A DNA stretch of 64,000 nucleotides from JASHPR01 sp963808705 (lineage in GTDB: Bacteria > Actinomycetota > Actinomycetes > Streptosporangiales > Streptosporangiaceae): assembly GCA_963808705.1 (NCBI GenBank), contig CAWEHB010000016.1:496001-560000 (forward strand). Direction: 5' to 3'. Shown piece after piece: positions 37,445 through 45,702 of this stretch; the first letter of the stretch is position 1; each line of letters opens with the position of its first letter. A program made the translations under genes and the position numbers. The notes under the pieces were generated by a model. The model was not told the origin of the DNA. It did not search any database and saw nothing but the letters and a program-made list of their open reading frames with translations.

Positions 37445-38559
37445 CGGCTGACCCCGCGCCCGGCGCCGCGCCGGCCCGGTGCGACGTGGTCGTCGTGGGC
37501 GCCGGCCTGCTCGGCCTGGCCGCCGCGCGGGCGCTGGCCAGGCGCGGCCGCGACGTCACCGTGCTGGAGCAGGCCGAGGTCGGCCATGAGGGGTGCGGGT
37601 CGAGGGGCAGCTGCCGCATTTTCCGGCTGGGCTACGGCGACGCCTGGTGGGTCGGCATGGCCATGCGCGCCCGCGGGCCGTGGGCCGAGCTCGAGGACGA
37701 GTACGGGCGCCGGCTGCTCCAGCCGACGCCGCATCTGACCTTCGGGCCCGAGCTGGACGCCGTCCGCCAGGCCATGGACAGCGCGGGCGCGCCGCACGAG
37801 TTCCTGCAGGCCGCCGAGGCGGCCGCCCGGTTCCCGCAGGTCTCGATCGGCGGCCCGGCCCTGCTGGAGCCGGGCTCCTGCGTGATCAGCGCCGACGCTG
37901 CCCTGCGCGCCCTCGCCGCCGCGGTGCCCGGCATCCGGGCCCGCACCGCGGTGACCGGCATCGAGGACGACGGCCGCCGGGTAACCGTCCGCACCGCCTC
38001 GGGCTCCGTCACCGCCGGCACGGCCGTGGTGTGCGCCGGGCCGTGGACGAGCGGGCTGCTCGCCGCCGCCGGGATCGTGGTGCCGTCGGCACCCACGATG
38101 GAGCAGGTCGGCTACGTGGCACCGGCAGCGGAGCCCGGTCCCGCGATGCCGATCGTGATCTGCCACGGCGCTCACGACCTCTACGGCCTGCCCGTGCCGG
38201 GCTCGTCACTGTACAAGATCGGGCTCCACCACAGCGGGCCGCCGGCCGACCCGGACCGCCAGGAGCAGGGTCCCGACCCGGGCCTGACCGAGCAGCTGGC
38301 CGGTCTGGCGCGCCGGTACCTGCCCGGCTTCGGCCCGGACCTGGCGCAGGCCGAGCGCTGCGTCTACGACAACAGCCCGGACGAGGACTTCATCGTGGAC
38401 CGGGTCGGCCGGGTGGTGATCGGCAGCGGGACGTCCGGGCACGGCTTCAAGTTCGGGCCGCTGCTCGGCGAGTGGCTAGCGGACCTGGCCACGGGCCGCG
38501 AACCCGACCCGCTGGCCCGCCGGTTCGCGCTCGGCCGGCTCGGCGCGGGCGCTCACTGA
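37423..38559 (+). CDS. FAD-dependent amine oxidase, sarcosine/N-methyltryptophan oxidase-like
   Basis: About 378 residues from an ATG inside the preceding gene; an in-frame TTG five codons later is possible. The FAD motif is VVVVGAGLLGLAAARALARRG. The flavin-linking region has SRGSCRIFRLGYGD, as in monomeric sarcosine oxidase-type proteins, and the C-terminal segment NSPDEDFIVDRVG followed by GHGFKFGPLLGEWLADL is characteristic. These enzymes oxidise secondary N-methyl amines, releasing formaldehyde and peroxide. The substrate is not determined. The Cys that covalently binds FAD in this family is not evident. Confidence 0.87.
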   Translation: MAGPGLVAADPAPGAAPARCDVVVVGAGLLGLAAARALARRGRDVTVLEQAEVGHEGCGSRGSCRIFRLGYGDAWWVGMAMRARGPWAELEDEYGRRLLQPTPHLTFGPELDAVRQAMDSAGAPHEFLQAAEAAARFPQVSIGGPALLEPGSCVISADAALRALAAAVPGIRARTAVTGIEDDGRRVTVRTASGSVTAGTAVVCAGPWTSGLLAAAGIVVPSAPTMEQVGYVAPAAEPGPAMPIVICHGAHDLYGLPVPGSSLYKIGLHHSGPPADPDRQEQGPDPGLTEQLAGLARRYLPGFGPDLAQAERCVYDNSPDEDFIVDRVGRVVIGSGTSGHGFKFGPLLGEWLADLATGREPDPLARRFALGRLGAGAH

Positions 38560-39215
38560 ACCAGGGCCGCGTACACGATCACGTTGCTGAGGTAGTGGCC
38601 GGTCGCGTAGTCGAACGCGCCGCCGCAGGTGATCAGGCGCAGCTCGGCGTCGGGTACCGGCCCGTACACCGCCAGCGTGGGGAACCGGGACTTAGGGTAC
38701 GAGCGAACCGACGTGACCTGGAACACGGCCAGCGTGCCGTCGGCCCGCCGGACGTACACCCGGCTGCCCGGGTGCAGCAGGCGCAGCCGGAAGAAGACCC
38801 CGGGCCCGGTCAGCGAGTCGATGTGGCCCACGATCACGGCGGCGCCGATGGCGCCGGGCCGCGCGCTGCCGGTGTACCAGCCGGCCACCGTGGTGGTCGA
38901 GGGGACCTGCAGCGCGCCGGACGAGGTGAGCCCGAGGTGGACGAGTCCGGTGCGGACGCCGATGGCGGGGATGGTGAGGCTGACCGGACTGGCCACCTTC
39001 TGCGGGGTCGGCTGCGGCACGGGCGCCTGCCGCCCGATGGGCACCGGGACCAGCGCCGGCTTGCCCACCGGCACGGCCGGGCGGCTGGTCTGGCTGGCGA
39101 CCGCCAGCCCGGTCACCCCGGCGCCGGCCACCAGGATGCCACCCGCCAGCGCGGCCGCGGCGGCCGGGCGGCGCACCACGCGCAGCGGCGAGATGTGCCG
39201 GCCAGGCCGCTTCAC
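38553..39215 (-). CDS. Class F sortase
   Basis: A 220-residue membrane-anchored transpeptidase. N-terminal basic residues then one membrane helix (about 18-41), a Pro-rich spacer, then the sortase barrel from residue 75. Catalytic His131 is in IVGHID and Cys197 in LITCGG. No Arg follows Cys197 to the C-terminus, so the usual catalytic Arg is not where it is normally found. It lies four bases downstream of a gene whose product ends in an LPWTG sorting signal, its likely substrate. Confidence 0.9.
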   Translation of the reverse strand: MKRPGRHISPLRVVRRPAAAAALAGGILVAGAGVTGLAVASQTSRPAVPVGKPALVPVPIGRQAPVPQPTPQKVASPVSLTIPAIGVRTGLVHLGLTSSGALQVPSTTTVAGWYTGSARPGAIGAAVIVGHIDSLTGPGVFFRLRLLHPGSRVYVRRADGTLAVFQVTSVRSYPKSRFPTLAVYGPVPDAELRLITCGGAFDYATGHYLSNVIVYAALVQ

Positions 39216-39219
39216 GGGG

Positions 39220-40089
39220 TCACCGCGCGTGCATGGCCGGGCGGCGACGGCGGCGCAGCCGGATGGTCCCGCCCGCGGCGATCAGCAGTCCCGCCGCGGC
39301 GGCGCCGGTCCACGGCAGCAGCGACGCGCCGGGCCGCGCCGCGGTCCCGCCGAATCCCGTGGACGCGGCGCCGGCCGGCATGATCTTGCTGCCCGCCGAG
39401 TCCACGAGGGCGTCGACCTTGAGCTCGCCCGAGTTGTCCAGGATGACGAGGCTGTAGATCGTGTCGGGGGCCAGCGTGAACTGGCCGCTGCCGTGCTCGG
39501 TGGTCCCGACCGCGCTGATCGTCACGGTTCCCGGGTGCACCGTCTCATAGGGCGTCACGGTGGTGAAGTTGAGGTCGCGGCCGAGGACCTTGCTGCCCGC
39601 GGTCACCGTGACCGATGTCTGGTGCATCGACGCCTGGATCACGCGCACGAGCGCCGCGTGGCGCGTCATGGCCAGGCTGTCGCCGATCACCTGCAGCCGG
39701 ATCCCCGACAGCGGTCCCATGCCCGCCACGGTGTAGGCGTGGCCGCTGACCACGTCGACGGTCGTGGACAGGACCGGCTTGGCGGACGGCGGGGCGCCGG
39801 CGGCCCGCATGGCCACGGTGTACTCGCCGGCGGCCACCGTCTCGTACGGTGATACCTGGCCGTAGGCGACGTGGTGCAGCACGACTATGGCGCTGGGGTC
39901 ACCGAACGAGTACAGGTAGACGTCCACGGCCGGCGTGTTCGGTGACAGGTGCGCGAGCCGGAGGTAGCCGGTTCCGGTCATCGCGGACGCGGCCGAGGCG
40001 CCGGCCGCGAGCGCCCCGGCCAGGCCGAGCGCCAGCGCGCACGCGGTGATCAGCCTGGTGACCCAGGCGCCTTTCCATGACAGCTTCAT
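39220..40089 (-). CDS. DUF4397 surface protein with LPWTG sorting signal
   Basis: A 289-residue exported protein. Signal peptide: LITACALALGLAGALAAGASA. Two DUF4397-type beta domains are seen, starting at GYLRLAHLSPNTPAVDVYLY and AALVRVIQASMHQTSVTV, each ending near a VSPYETV or VTPYETV segment. The C-terminus is a textbook wall-sorting signal: LPWTG at residues 258-262, a hydrophobic helix, then RLRRRRR. It should be anchored to the envelope by the adjacent sortase. The domain's function is unknown; structural or adhesive roles are usual guesses. Confidence 0.9.
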   Translation of the reverse strand: MKLSWKGAWVTRLITACALALGLAGALAAGASAASAMTGTGYLRLAHLSPNTPAVDVYLYSFGDPSAIVVLHHVAYGQVSPYETVAAGEYTVAMRAAGAPPSAKPVLSTTVDVVSGHAYTVAGMGPLSGIRLQVIGDSLAMTRHAALVRVIQASMHQTSVTVTAGSKVLGRDLNFTTVTPYETVHPGTVTISAVGTTEHGSGQFTLAPDTIYSLVILDNSGELKVDALVDSAGSKIMPAGAASTGFGGTAARPGASLLPWTGAAAAGLLIAAGGTIRLRRRRRPAMHAR

Positions 40090-40129
40090 GAGTGCTCCCC
40101 TTGACTTTGATACTGGGTGGAACGCGCGC

Positions 40130-41476
40130 CTAGCCGCTCAGCAGGCCCAGGGGGCTCGGCGCGGCGAACCCGATCCGCGCGATCTCCTGGCCGCCGGCCA
40201 GCCGCGCCAGTGTGGCGCTGTTCGGCAGGTACGGCGCCTGCTGCGCGCGCAGCAGCGCGATCACGGACGGCAGGTACCCGCTCTTCGCCCCGGGCGGGCT
40301 GGCCAGCTCGACGGCGCGCAGCGGTACTCCCGGGCTGGCCCCGGGCCCGGAGTCACCGAACGCGACGACGCTCACCGGGCCCTGGTGGGTGAGCGTGGCC
40401 AGGATGGCCAGCAGCCGCGTGTCGACCTGGCCCGCAGCCAGCTGCGCCCGCGCAGCCGGCGCGGCGCTGATCCGGGAATTGCGCAGCAGCACGCGCCCGA
40501 GATCCTGCCGGACAACCTGGTCTGCCCGGAGCGCGGTCAGGTACGCGGCCGCGCCTCCGGCGGCATAGGCGCGGATATCGATCCGCGCCGACCCGGAGCC
40601 GAAGGTGGCAAGCACCGTCGGCGCGTAGACGCTGGTCAGGCGGCTGCCGAACTCGCTGCGCACCGCGGCCGTGGCCACGATGACGGCCGAGCCGAGGGGG
40701 TCGCTGGCCGCGGATCCCAGGGTCAGGAGGTCCCCGGCGGGAAAGCCCCGCGCCTCCAGGGCGGCGCACATGGCCGGATCGCACGACACCACGGCGCTGT
40801 GGCTGACCTGCGCCGTGACCCAGACGGCGGCCTGCTGCCGGGCGGCCGCCGCCGCCTGCACCTGGGCCAGGCCCGGCGTGCCGGACGCCGCGCTGCCCCC
40901 GCCGGCCGCGCTCCCGGACCGGTTGCCGCGCAGCAGCGCGACCGTCAGCCCGCCCGCGACGAAGACGACCAGCACCACGGCGAGCACGGCGAGCACGCGC
41001 CACCAGGTCCGGCGCCGCGCCACCCACAGCCGTACCGTGGTGCCGGCGACCTTGGCCCAGGACGGGGTGACCCCGGCGCCGGCCTGCGGGGCGAGGGCCC
41101 CGGCGGCCTGCCGCTCGACCTGGGCATCCTGCCGCAGGACCACCGGCCCGGTCACCCGCTCGTCCGCTGGCGGAGCCGGGTCTTCGCCGGCGCGCCTGGC
41201 CGGGACGTCCGGCTGCGGCATTTCCGGGTCCGGCCCGGGCGCCTGCCCGTCCGGGGGCTGCACGTCGGTCCCGGCCACCTGTGCCTGCACGGGCCGGAGT
41301 TGGAACCCGGGTGGCTGTTCCTCCGGGGCCCGCGCGCCGGTCCCGGCGCCCGGCGCGCCCGGGGGCCTCGGCCGCGGGACCTCGGGCCGCTGGCCCGGCA
41401 TCAGGCGGCTGCTGCCCGGGACCCGCCGGGGCAGCGGGCCGGGGGGGTTGGGCGGGGGGACCTGGCCGTTTGTCAT
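40130..41476 (-). CDS. Hypothetical membrane-anchored protein, Pro-rich N-terminus
   Basis: About 448 residues from the chosen ATG (MTNGQVPPPN); an earlier start 96 bases upstream cannot be excluded and neither has a strong ribosome site. A long Pro/Gly/Ala-rich cytosolic part is followed by one membrane helix (WWRVLAVLAVVLVVFVAGGLTVALL) and an extracellular domain of about 250 residues with two Cys (VVSCDPAMCAALEARGF) likely forming a disulfide. The outer domain is well patterned but I do not recognise it. It lies between the sortase locus and the envelope glycan cluster, all on the minus strand. Confidence 0.7.
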   Translation of the reverse strand: MTNGQVPPPNPPGPLPRRVPGSSRLMPGQRPEVPRPRPPGAPGAGTGARAPEEQPPGFQLRPVQAQVAGTDVQPPDGQAPGPDPEMPQPDVPARRAGEDPAPPADERVTGPVVLRQDAQVERQAAGALAPQAGAGVTPSWAKVAGTTVRLWVARRRTWWRVLAVLAVVLVVFVAGGLTVALLRGNRSGSAAGGGSAASGTPGLAQVQAAAAARQQAAVWVTAQVSHSAVVSCDPAMCAALEARGFPAGDLLTLGSAASDPLGSAVIVATAAVRSEFGSRLTSVYAPTVLATFGSGSARIDIRAYAAGGAAAYLTALRADQVVRQDLGRVLLRNSRISAAPAARAQLAAGQVDTRLLAILATLTHQGPVSVVAFGDSGPGASPGVPLRAVELASPPGAKSGYLPSVIALLRAQQAPYLPNSATLARLAGGQEIARIGFAAPSPLGLLSG

Positions 41477-41846
41477 GGGGCTGGCCTGCGCAAAGTCCGC
41501 GGATGAGGGACTGGCGGGGACAGTAGTGTCCGGCACCGGGCTGGGCGCGTGCGGAGCCCCACCGCAGGGCATTTGCCTCGCAAACGGCAGAAACCGGACA
41601 TCTTGTCCATACGCTCGTCCCCCCAGGGCAGGCGCGCGCCTCTCCAGTTAGACAGTTGAGCACATCGGCGGTCATTGCCTCAGCAAAAATGCTGGATTTT
41701 TACCTTAATCTCACGAGCGTTACAAGTTGACGTATGCAATGTGCGCTCAGTAACCACCGAGCCGTGACTGGGAGGACCAGGAGCCGCCGTTGGGGCAATC
41801 AGGAGGCCCGAGAAGGGCGGGGCCCGGAGGCGATTCCGCAGCGCTT
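41477..41846. promoter_or_regulatory. 370-base intergenic region with an A+T-rich patch
   Basis: No gene is supported here. It should contain the promoter of the Pro-rich membrane protein, and possibly a terminator for the GT4 gene. The stretch about 41680-41745 (tttttacc, ttaatctcac, gttacaagttgac) is far richer in A+T than anything nearby, as expected for a promoter. I cannot pick a confident -10/-35 pair. Confidence 0.4.
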
Positions 41847-42968
41847 TCAGGCCGAGGGGGGATCGTGCCTGGCCAGCCGGGCGTAAACCGCGACCGCGGC
41901 CTCGACCGCAACGGACGGTGACGGCAGCGCCGCGGCGCGGGCCACCGCGGCGGTCGCAAGGTGTCCGGACAGTACCGGGTTATCGAGCACCGAGGCTACG
42001 GCCGACGCGAGCCGAACCGGGTCGTCCGGCGGGACGAGCAGCGCCCCCGCCTCGCCGGTCAGCGCGGGAATCCCGCCGACCCGGGTCGCGACGAGCGGCC
42101 GGCCGGCCCGCAGTGCCTCCTGCACGATCAGCGGCTGCCCCTCCCAGCGGCTCGGGACCACGACGACGTCCGCCACCGCGAGCAGCGCCGGGACGTCGGG
42201 CCGCGGGCCGAGGAACCTCACGTCGGTGCCTGCCGCCGCCGAACGCGCGGCCAGCGGGCCGGCCAGCGGCCCGTCCCCCGCGATCACCAGCCGCGGCGCC
42301 GGGTCCCGGCCCTGCAGGATGACCGCGGCGTCGAGCAGGATGTCGAAGCCCTTCTGCCGGGCGCACCGGCCGACCGCGAGCACCACGGGACGCCCGCAGG
42401 CGCCGATGTCGGCCCGCGCCTTCCCGATCGCCTCGGCCGACGCGGCGGCGGCGGGCGGCGCCGGGACCACGGCCAGCGCGACGTCCCGCGCCCCTGCCCG
42501 GCGCATCCGGTCGGCCAGGTCGGCGCTGACGCAGAGCACGGCGTCCGCCCGCCGGGCGGTCAGCCGCTCCAGGGCCAGGTAGACCGCCCCGGACACGGCG
42601 GCGGACGGTGCCGAGTTGTGCACGGTGACGACCATCGCGGGCCCGCGCCGGCGGCCGTGCGGCCCGGCCAGCGCGAGCGCGGTGACCGCGCCCGCGCGCA
42701 GGCCGTGCGCGTGCACCACATCGGGCGCGTGGCGCGCCAGCAGCCCGCGCAGCCGCCTCACCGCCGCCGCGTCGCGCGCCGGGCGCGGCCGGCCGGCAAT
42801 GTCCAGCGGCGCGAACGCGACCGCCGGGAACAGGCTCCGGGTCGCCGCCGGGCCGAACACGCTGACGGCCAGGCCCCGCACGGCGCAGCCCTCGGCCAGC
42901 ATCGCCGCGTGACGGCCGGTCCCGCCCGCGGTCGCGGCGATGACGTAGGCGATCCGGGCCGCGGTCAC
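41847..42968 (-). CDS. GT4-family glycosyltransferase
   Basis: A 373-residue GT-B fold enzyme with a GTG start that overlaps the MurJ-like stop (GTGA). N-terminal: RIAYVIAATAGGTGRHAAML. The nucleotide-sugar half has VVLAVGRCARQKGFDILLDA, LVIAGDGPLAGPL, and the E-x7-E motif in SRWEGQPLIVQEALRAGRPLV. Donor and acceptor are unknown. Its tight coupling to a MurJ-like flippase suggests it modifies an undecaprenyl-linked or cell-surface glycan. Confidence 0.9.
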   Translation of the reverse strand: MTAARIAYVIAATAGGTGRHAAMLAEGCAVRGLAVSVFGPAATRSLFPAVAFAPLDIAGRPRPARDAAAVRRLRGLLARHAPDVVHAHGLRAGAVTALALAGPHGRRRGPAMVVTVHNSAPSAAVSGAVYLALERLTARRADAVLCVSADLADRMRRAGARDVALAVVPAPPAAAASAEAIGKARADIGACGRPVVLAVGRCARQKGFDILLDAAVILQGRDPAPRLVIAGDGPLAGPLAARSAAAGTDVRFLGPRPDVPALLAVADVVVVPSRWEGQPLIVQEALRAGRPLVATRVGGIPALTGEAGALLVPPDDPVRLASAVASVLDNPVLSGHLATAAVARAAALPSPSVAVEAAVAVYARLARHDPPSA

Positions 42969-44620
42969 GGCATGACCTTGCGCTTGGTCCTGGCCACCAC
43001 CGCGCGCAGGTCGCCGCCGTCCAGCGCGTACGCGGTCACCCCGAACGCGATCAGCGCGCCACAGCAGGCCAGGAGGGCGACCGTGGCGTTCGGGAAAAAT
43101 CCGGTGACCGGCATGGCCGCCGACATTCCCGCGCCTGCCGCCGCGCCGGCCACGGCACCGGCCAGCCCGGCCGTCGCGGCGCGGACGGTGCCCGCCAGCG
43201 CGGCGCCGCCCCTGGCCCGGCGGACCGCCGCGAGCAGCGCCGTTCCCGACACGACCAGGCCCACGGTGTTGCCCAGCCCCAGGACCGGCACCACCCAGCG
43301 CGGAGCGACCAGCCGGACCGCGATCACGTCGGCCATGATCACGATCAGCCAGCCGCCGGCCATGGCCGCCGCCGCCGCCCGGTTCCTGCCGTCCGCCAGC
43401 AGCACCCGGGACAGGCACGCGACCAGGCCGTAGCCGACCAGCCCGGGCGCGAACGCGGCCAGCGCCAGGGCGAGCTGCCTGGCCTGGGCCGGGTGCGAGG
43501 CGAACAGGCGGGCGGCGGGCACGGCGGCGCCGGCCAGCAGGGCCACGCCCAGCCAGGACACGAGCAGCACCGCCCGCGTCGAGAACGCCGCCGTATCGTC
43601 GAACTCCGCGCCGTCCCGGGCCGACAGCACGGGAAAGGCGCTGACCGCGATCGGGACCGCGAGCACCGCGTAGACCGCGAAGGACATCTGCCAGCCGTAG
43701 TTGTACAGGACCACGGCGCCGCTCCCGCCGTGGCCGTTGGCCAGCCGGGTCACCACGATCAGCGAGGCGTCCTGGGCGATCAGGGCCGCGATGCCGACAG
43801 TGGCCAGGCTGCCCGCCCGCCGGGCGACGCCGTCGGGAAACCTGAGCGTCGGCCGCAGGCCCAGCCGCAGCCGGACGGCCGGCACCACCGCAGTCAGCAC
43901 CAGCGCGGCCACGCCGGCCGTGGTGCCCACGGACAGCGTCAGCTCGGCCGCGTTCGACAGGCCGGCCAGGTGGGTGGTGTGGGTCCCGCCGAGCGGCACG
44001 AACACGAAGTAGGCGGCGATGACCACCAGGCTGGACAGCACCGGCGCCAGCGCGGGCGCGGTGAACCGGCGGTGCGCCTGCAGGATCCCGTAGAGCACCA
44101 CGGCCAGGCCGTAGAGCAGGATCTGCAGCGCGAACACCTCGAGCATGCCCGAGCCGACCGCAACGGCCTCGGTCTTCGCGCAGCCCCGCAGGTGCGGGAT
44201 CAGGAGCGAGATCACCGGGTTGGCCGCCGCGGCCAGGAGCACGCTCACCGGGGCCAGCAGCAGCACCGTCCAGGTCAGCAGCGCGGAGGCAATCTGCCGG
44301 GTGTCCCGGGCCGCCTGCGGGTCGGCCGCGGACCGCTCGGCCGGGCCCGCCAGCACCGGCACCATGATGCTGGCCAGCGCCCCGCCCAGCACGATGTCAT
44401 AGATGATGTTCGGCACCAGGTTCGCGGTGGTGTAGGCGGATCCGAGGCAGGAGTTGGCCACCGTGTGCGCGAACACCAGCTGCCGCCCGAAGCCGATGAC
44501 CCGGCCCGCCGCGGTCAGCGCCGCGATGAGGACGGCGGCATGACCGATGGTCCTGGCCACCTGGGGCGGACGGCTCGGCTCCGGGTTCCGGTCGGCCACC
44601 GGGAGGACAGGCCTGGTCAC
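42965..44620 (-). CDS. MurJ-like lipid-linked oligosaccharide flippase
   Basis: A 551-residue polytopic protein of the MVF/MOP superfamily with about 14 hydrophobic segments. The N-terminal region AALTAAGRVIGFGRQLVFAHTV matches MurJ helix 1-2, and NLVPNIIYDIVLGGALASIMVPVL is the characteristic second block. GTG start behind GAGAAAGG. Cytosolic domains such as kinase fusions seen in mycobacterial MviN are absent. A paralogue of the essential lipid II flippase is probable, perhaps serving the neighbouring glycosyltransferases instead. Confidence 0.88.
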   Translation of the reverse strand: MTRPVLPVADRNPEPSRPPQVARTIGHAAVLIAALTAAGRVIGFGRQLVFAHTVANSCLGSAYTTANLVPNIIYDIVLGGALASIMVPVLAGPAERSAADPQAARDTRQIASALLTWTVLLLAPVSVLLAAAANPVISLLIPHLRGCAKTEAVAVGSGMLEVFALQILLYGLAVVLYGILQAHRRFTAPALAPVLSSLVVIAAYFVFVPLGGTHTTHLAGLSNAAELTLSVGTTAGVAALVLTAVVPAVRLRLGLRPTLRFPDGVARRAGSLATVGIAALIAQDASLIVVTRLANGHGGSGAVVLYNYGWQMSFAVYAVLAVPIAVSAFPVLSARDGAEFDDTAAFSTRAVLLVSWLGVALLAGAAVPAARLFASHPAQARQLALALAAFAPGLVGYGLVACLSRVLLADGRNRAAAAAMAGGWLIVIMADVIAVRLVAPRWVVPVLGLGNTVGLVVSGTALLAAVRRARGGAALAGTVRAATAGLAGAVAGAAAGAGMSAAMPVTGFFPNATVALLACCGALIAFGVTAYALDGGDLRAVVARTKRKVMP

Positions 44621-44636
44621 TGAACCTTTCTCATCC

Positions 44637-44704
44637 GTCGATCTTCCGCTCAGAGTACGTGGATGGTCATGGGAGGATGAAGTGGATGGTCATGGGAGGA
44701 TGAA
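44637..44704. repeat. Copy B of a dispersed intergenic repeat, with an internal 23-bp duplication
   Basis: Homologous to copy A at 32.45-32.52 kb. Within it the 23-base unit gtggatggtcatgggaggat (plus gaa) is perfectly duplicated at 44659-44681 and 44682-44704. The outer parts, CCTTTCTCATCC and GGATGAAAAGG, are complementary with one mismatch, so a stem-loop is possible. Confidence 0.65.
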
Positions 44705-44709
44705 AAGGC

Positions 44710-45702
44710 TCACTGCGGGGCGGCGGAGGCCGGCGACGAAGCCGCGGGCCGGGCCGCCGCCTGGGGCGCCTCGCTCATCCCGCCAGCCCCGCCCGGCACG
44801 TTCACCTCATCAGGCCCGTTCGTCCCGCCGGCTTCCCCGCTGGCTCCGCTGGCCGCGGGCCGGCGGCCGAGCATGTCCAGCCACCGTAGCGGCGGGGTCC
44901 GGTCGATGACCCGGGTGAAGCTCACCACCTCGCTGGCCGCGGTCAGCCCGGTGATCGCCGCCAGGACGGCGATCCGCGCCTTCCGCGGCAGCGCCACCGC
45001 GGCCGCCGCGCCGAGCATGCCGCCCAGACCGTTGGCTCCCAGGTCCCCGAGCATCGCGTGCTCGCCGAGGTCCTCGGGCAGCACCGCGAGCGCGGCGCCG
45101 GCCGGCGCGGCCGCGGCGGTCCCGCCCGCAGGCGAGGCGAGGCCGAGCGCGGCGCCCGCGGCCAGCGCCACCTTGATCGCCCGCCCGGGGCGCAGGTCGA
45201 ACAGGTTGAGCAGGTTCGCGCCGCCCGCGGCCAGGCCCGCGTTGATCAGCAGGTCCGCCGCGGACGCGCCGCCGGCGCCAGGGCCGCCGGCCAGCGCGCC
45301 CGCCGCCAGCCCGGTGGCGCCGATCCCGGCCAGCTTCACCGCGCCGCTGGTGACCTCGCCGCGGGCCAGCGCCCCGAGATGGCCGCGGAACCCGCGCCGG
45401 GCTCCGCTGCCCTTCAGGTCGTCGTAGCCGCCGAACGCGGCCGCCCCGGCTCCGGCCACCGCGAGTGCGGCCCGGCTGCGGGCGGGCAGCCCGGGGGCGA
45501 CCAGCGTGACCGCGACGGCCGCCGCGACGGCCGCCGGGCCCTCGAGCAGGGTCACCGGCTCGCCGCGGTGGTTGGTCCTGGCCCAGGCCTGCCGGCCGCC
45601 GGGCGGACGGGCGCCCAGCGCGGCGCAGGCAGCCCGCGCCGTGACCGCAGCCAGCCCGCCGGTCAGCGCAGCTCCGCCGGTCCGGGACGCGCCGCGGCTC
45701 AC
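44710..45702 (-). CDS. MraY/WecA-like glycosyl-1-phosphate transferase homologue
   Basis: A 330-residue membrane protein, GTG overlapping the steB stop (GTGA). Signatures of the polyprenyl-phosphate transferase family are reduced but present: AFGGYDDLKG (in place of the first Asp-rich DD loop), NLLNLFDLRPGRA (the N-x-x-N-x-x-D segment) and MLGDLGANGLGGMLG (the later Asp motif). The loops are shorter than in MraY, and the C-terminus is a Pro/Ala-rich tail. It may transfer a sugar phosphate to a lipid carrier or be a non-catalytic relative. Confidence 0.8.
   Translation of the reverse strand: MSRGASRTGGAALTGGLAAVTARAACAALGARPPGGRQAWARTNHRGEPVTLLEGPAAVAAAVAVTLVAPGLPARSRAALAVAGAGAAAFGGYDDLKGSGARRGFRGHLGALARGEVTSGAVKLAGIGATGLAAGALAGGPGAGGASAADLLINAGLAAGGANLLNLFDLRPGRAIKVALAAGAALGLASPAGGTAAAAPAGAALAVLPEDLGEHAMLGDLGANGLGGMLGAAAAVALPRKARIAVLAAITGLTAASEVVSFTRVIDRTPPLRWLDMLGRRPAASGASGEAGGTNGPDEVNVPGGAGGMSEAPQAAARPAASSPASAAPQ

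Noticed and set aside
41640..41760. A riboswitch or structured RNA in the A+T-rich intergenic patch
   Set aside because: I could not match it to any known actinobacterial RNA motif; promoter DNA explains the composition.
41961..43433. 490-codon plus-strand frame across the GT4 and MurJ-like genes
   Set aside because: It covers two intact minus-strand genes and has the composition of an antisense shadow.
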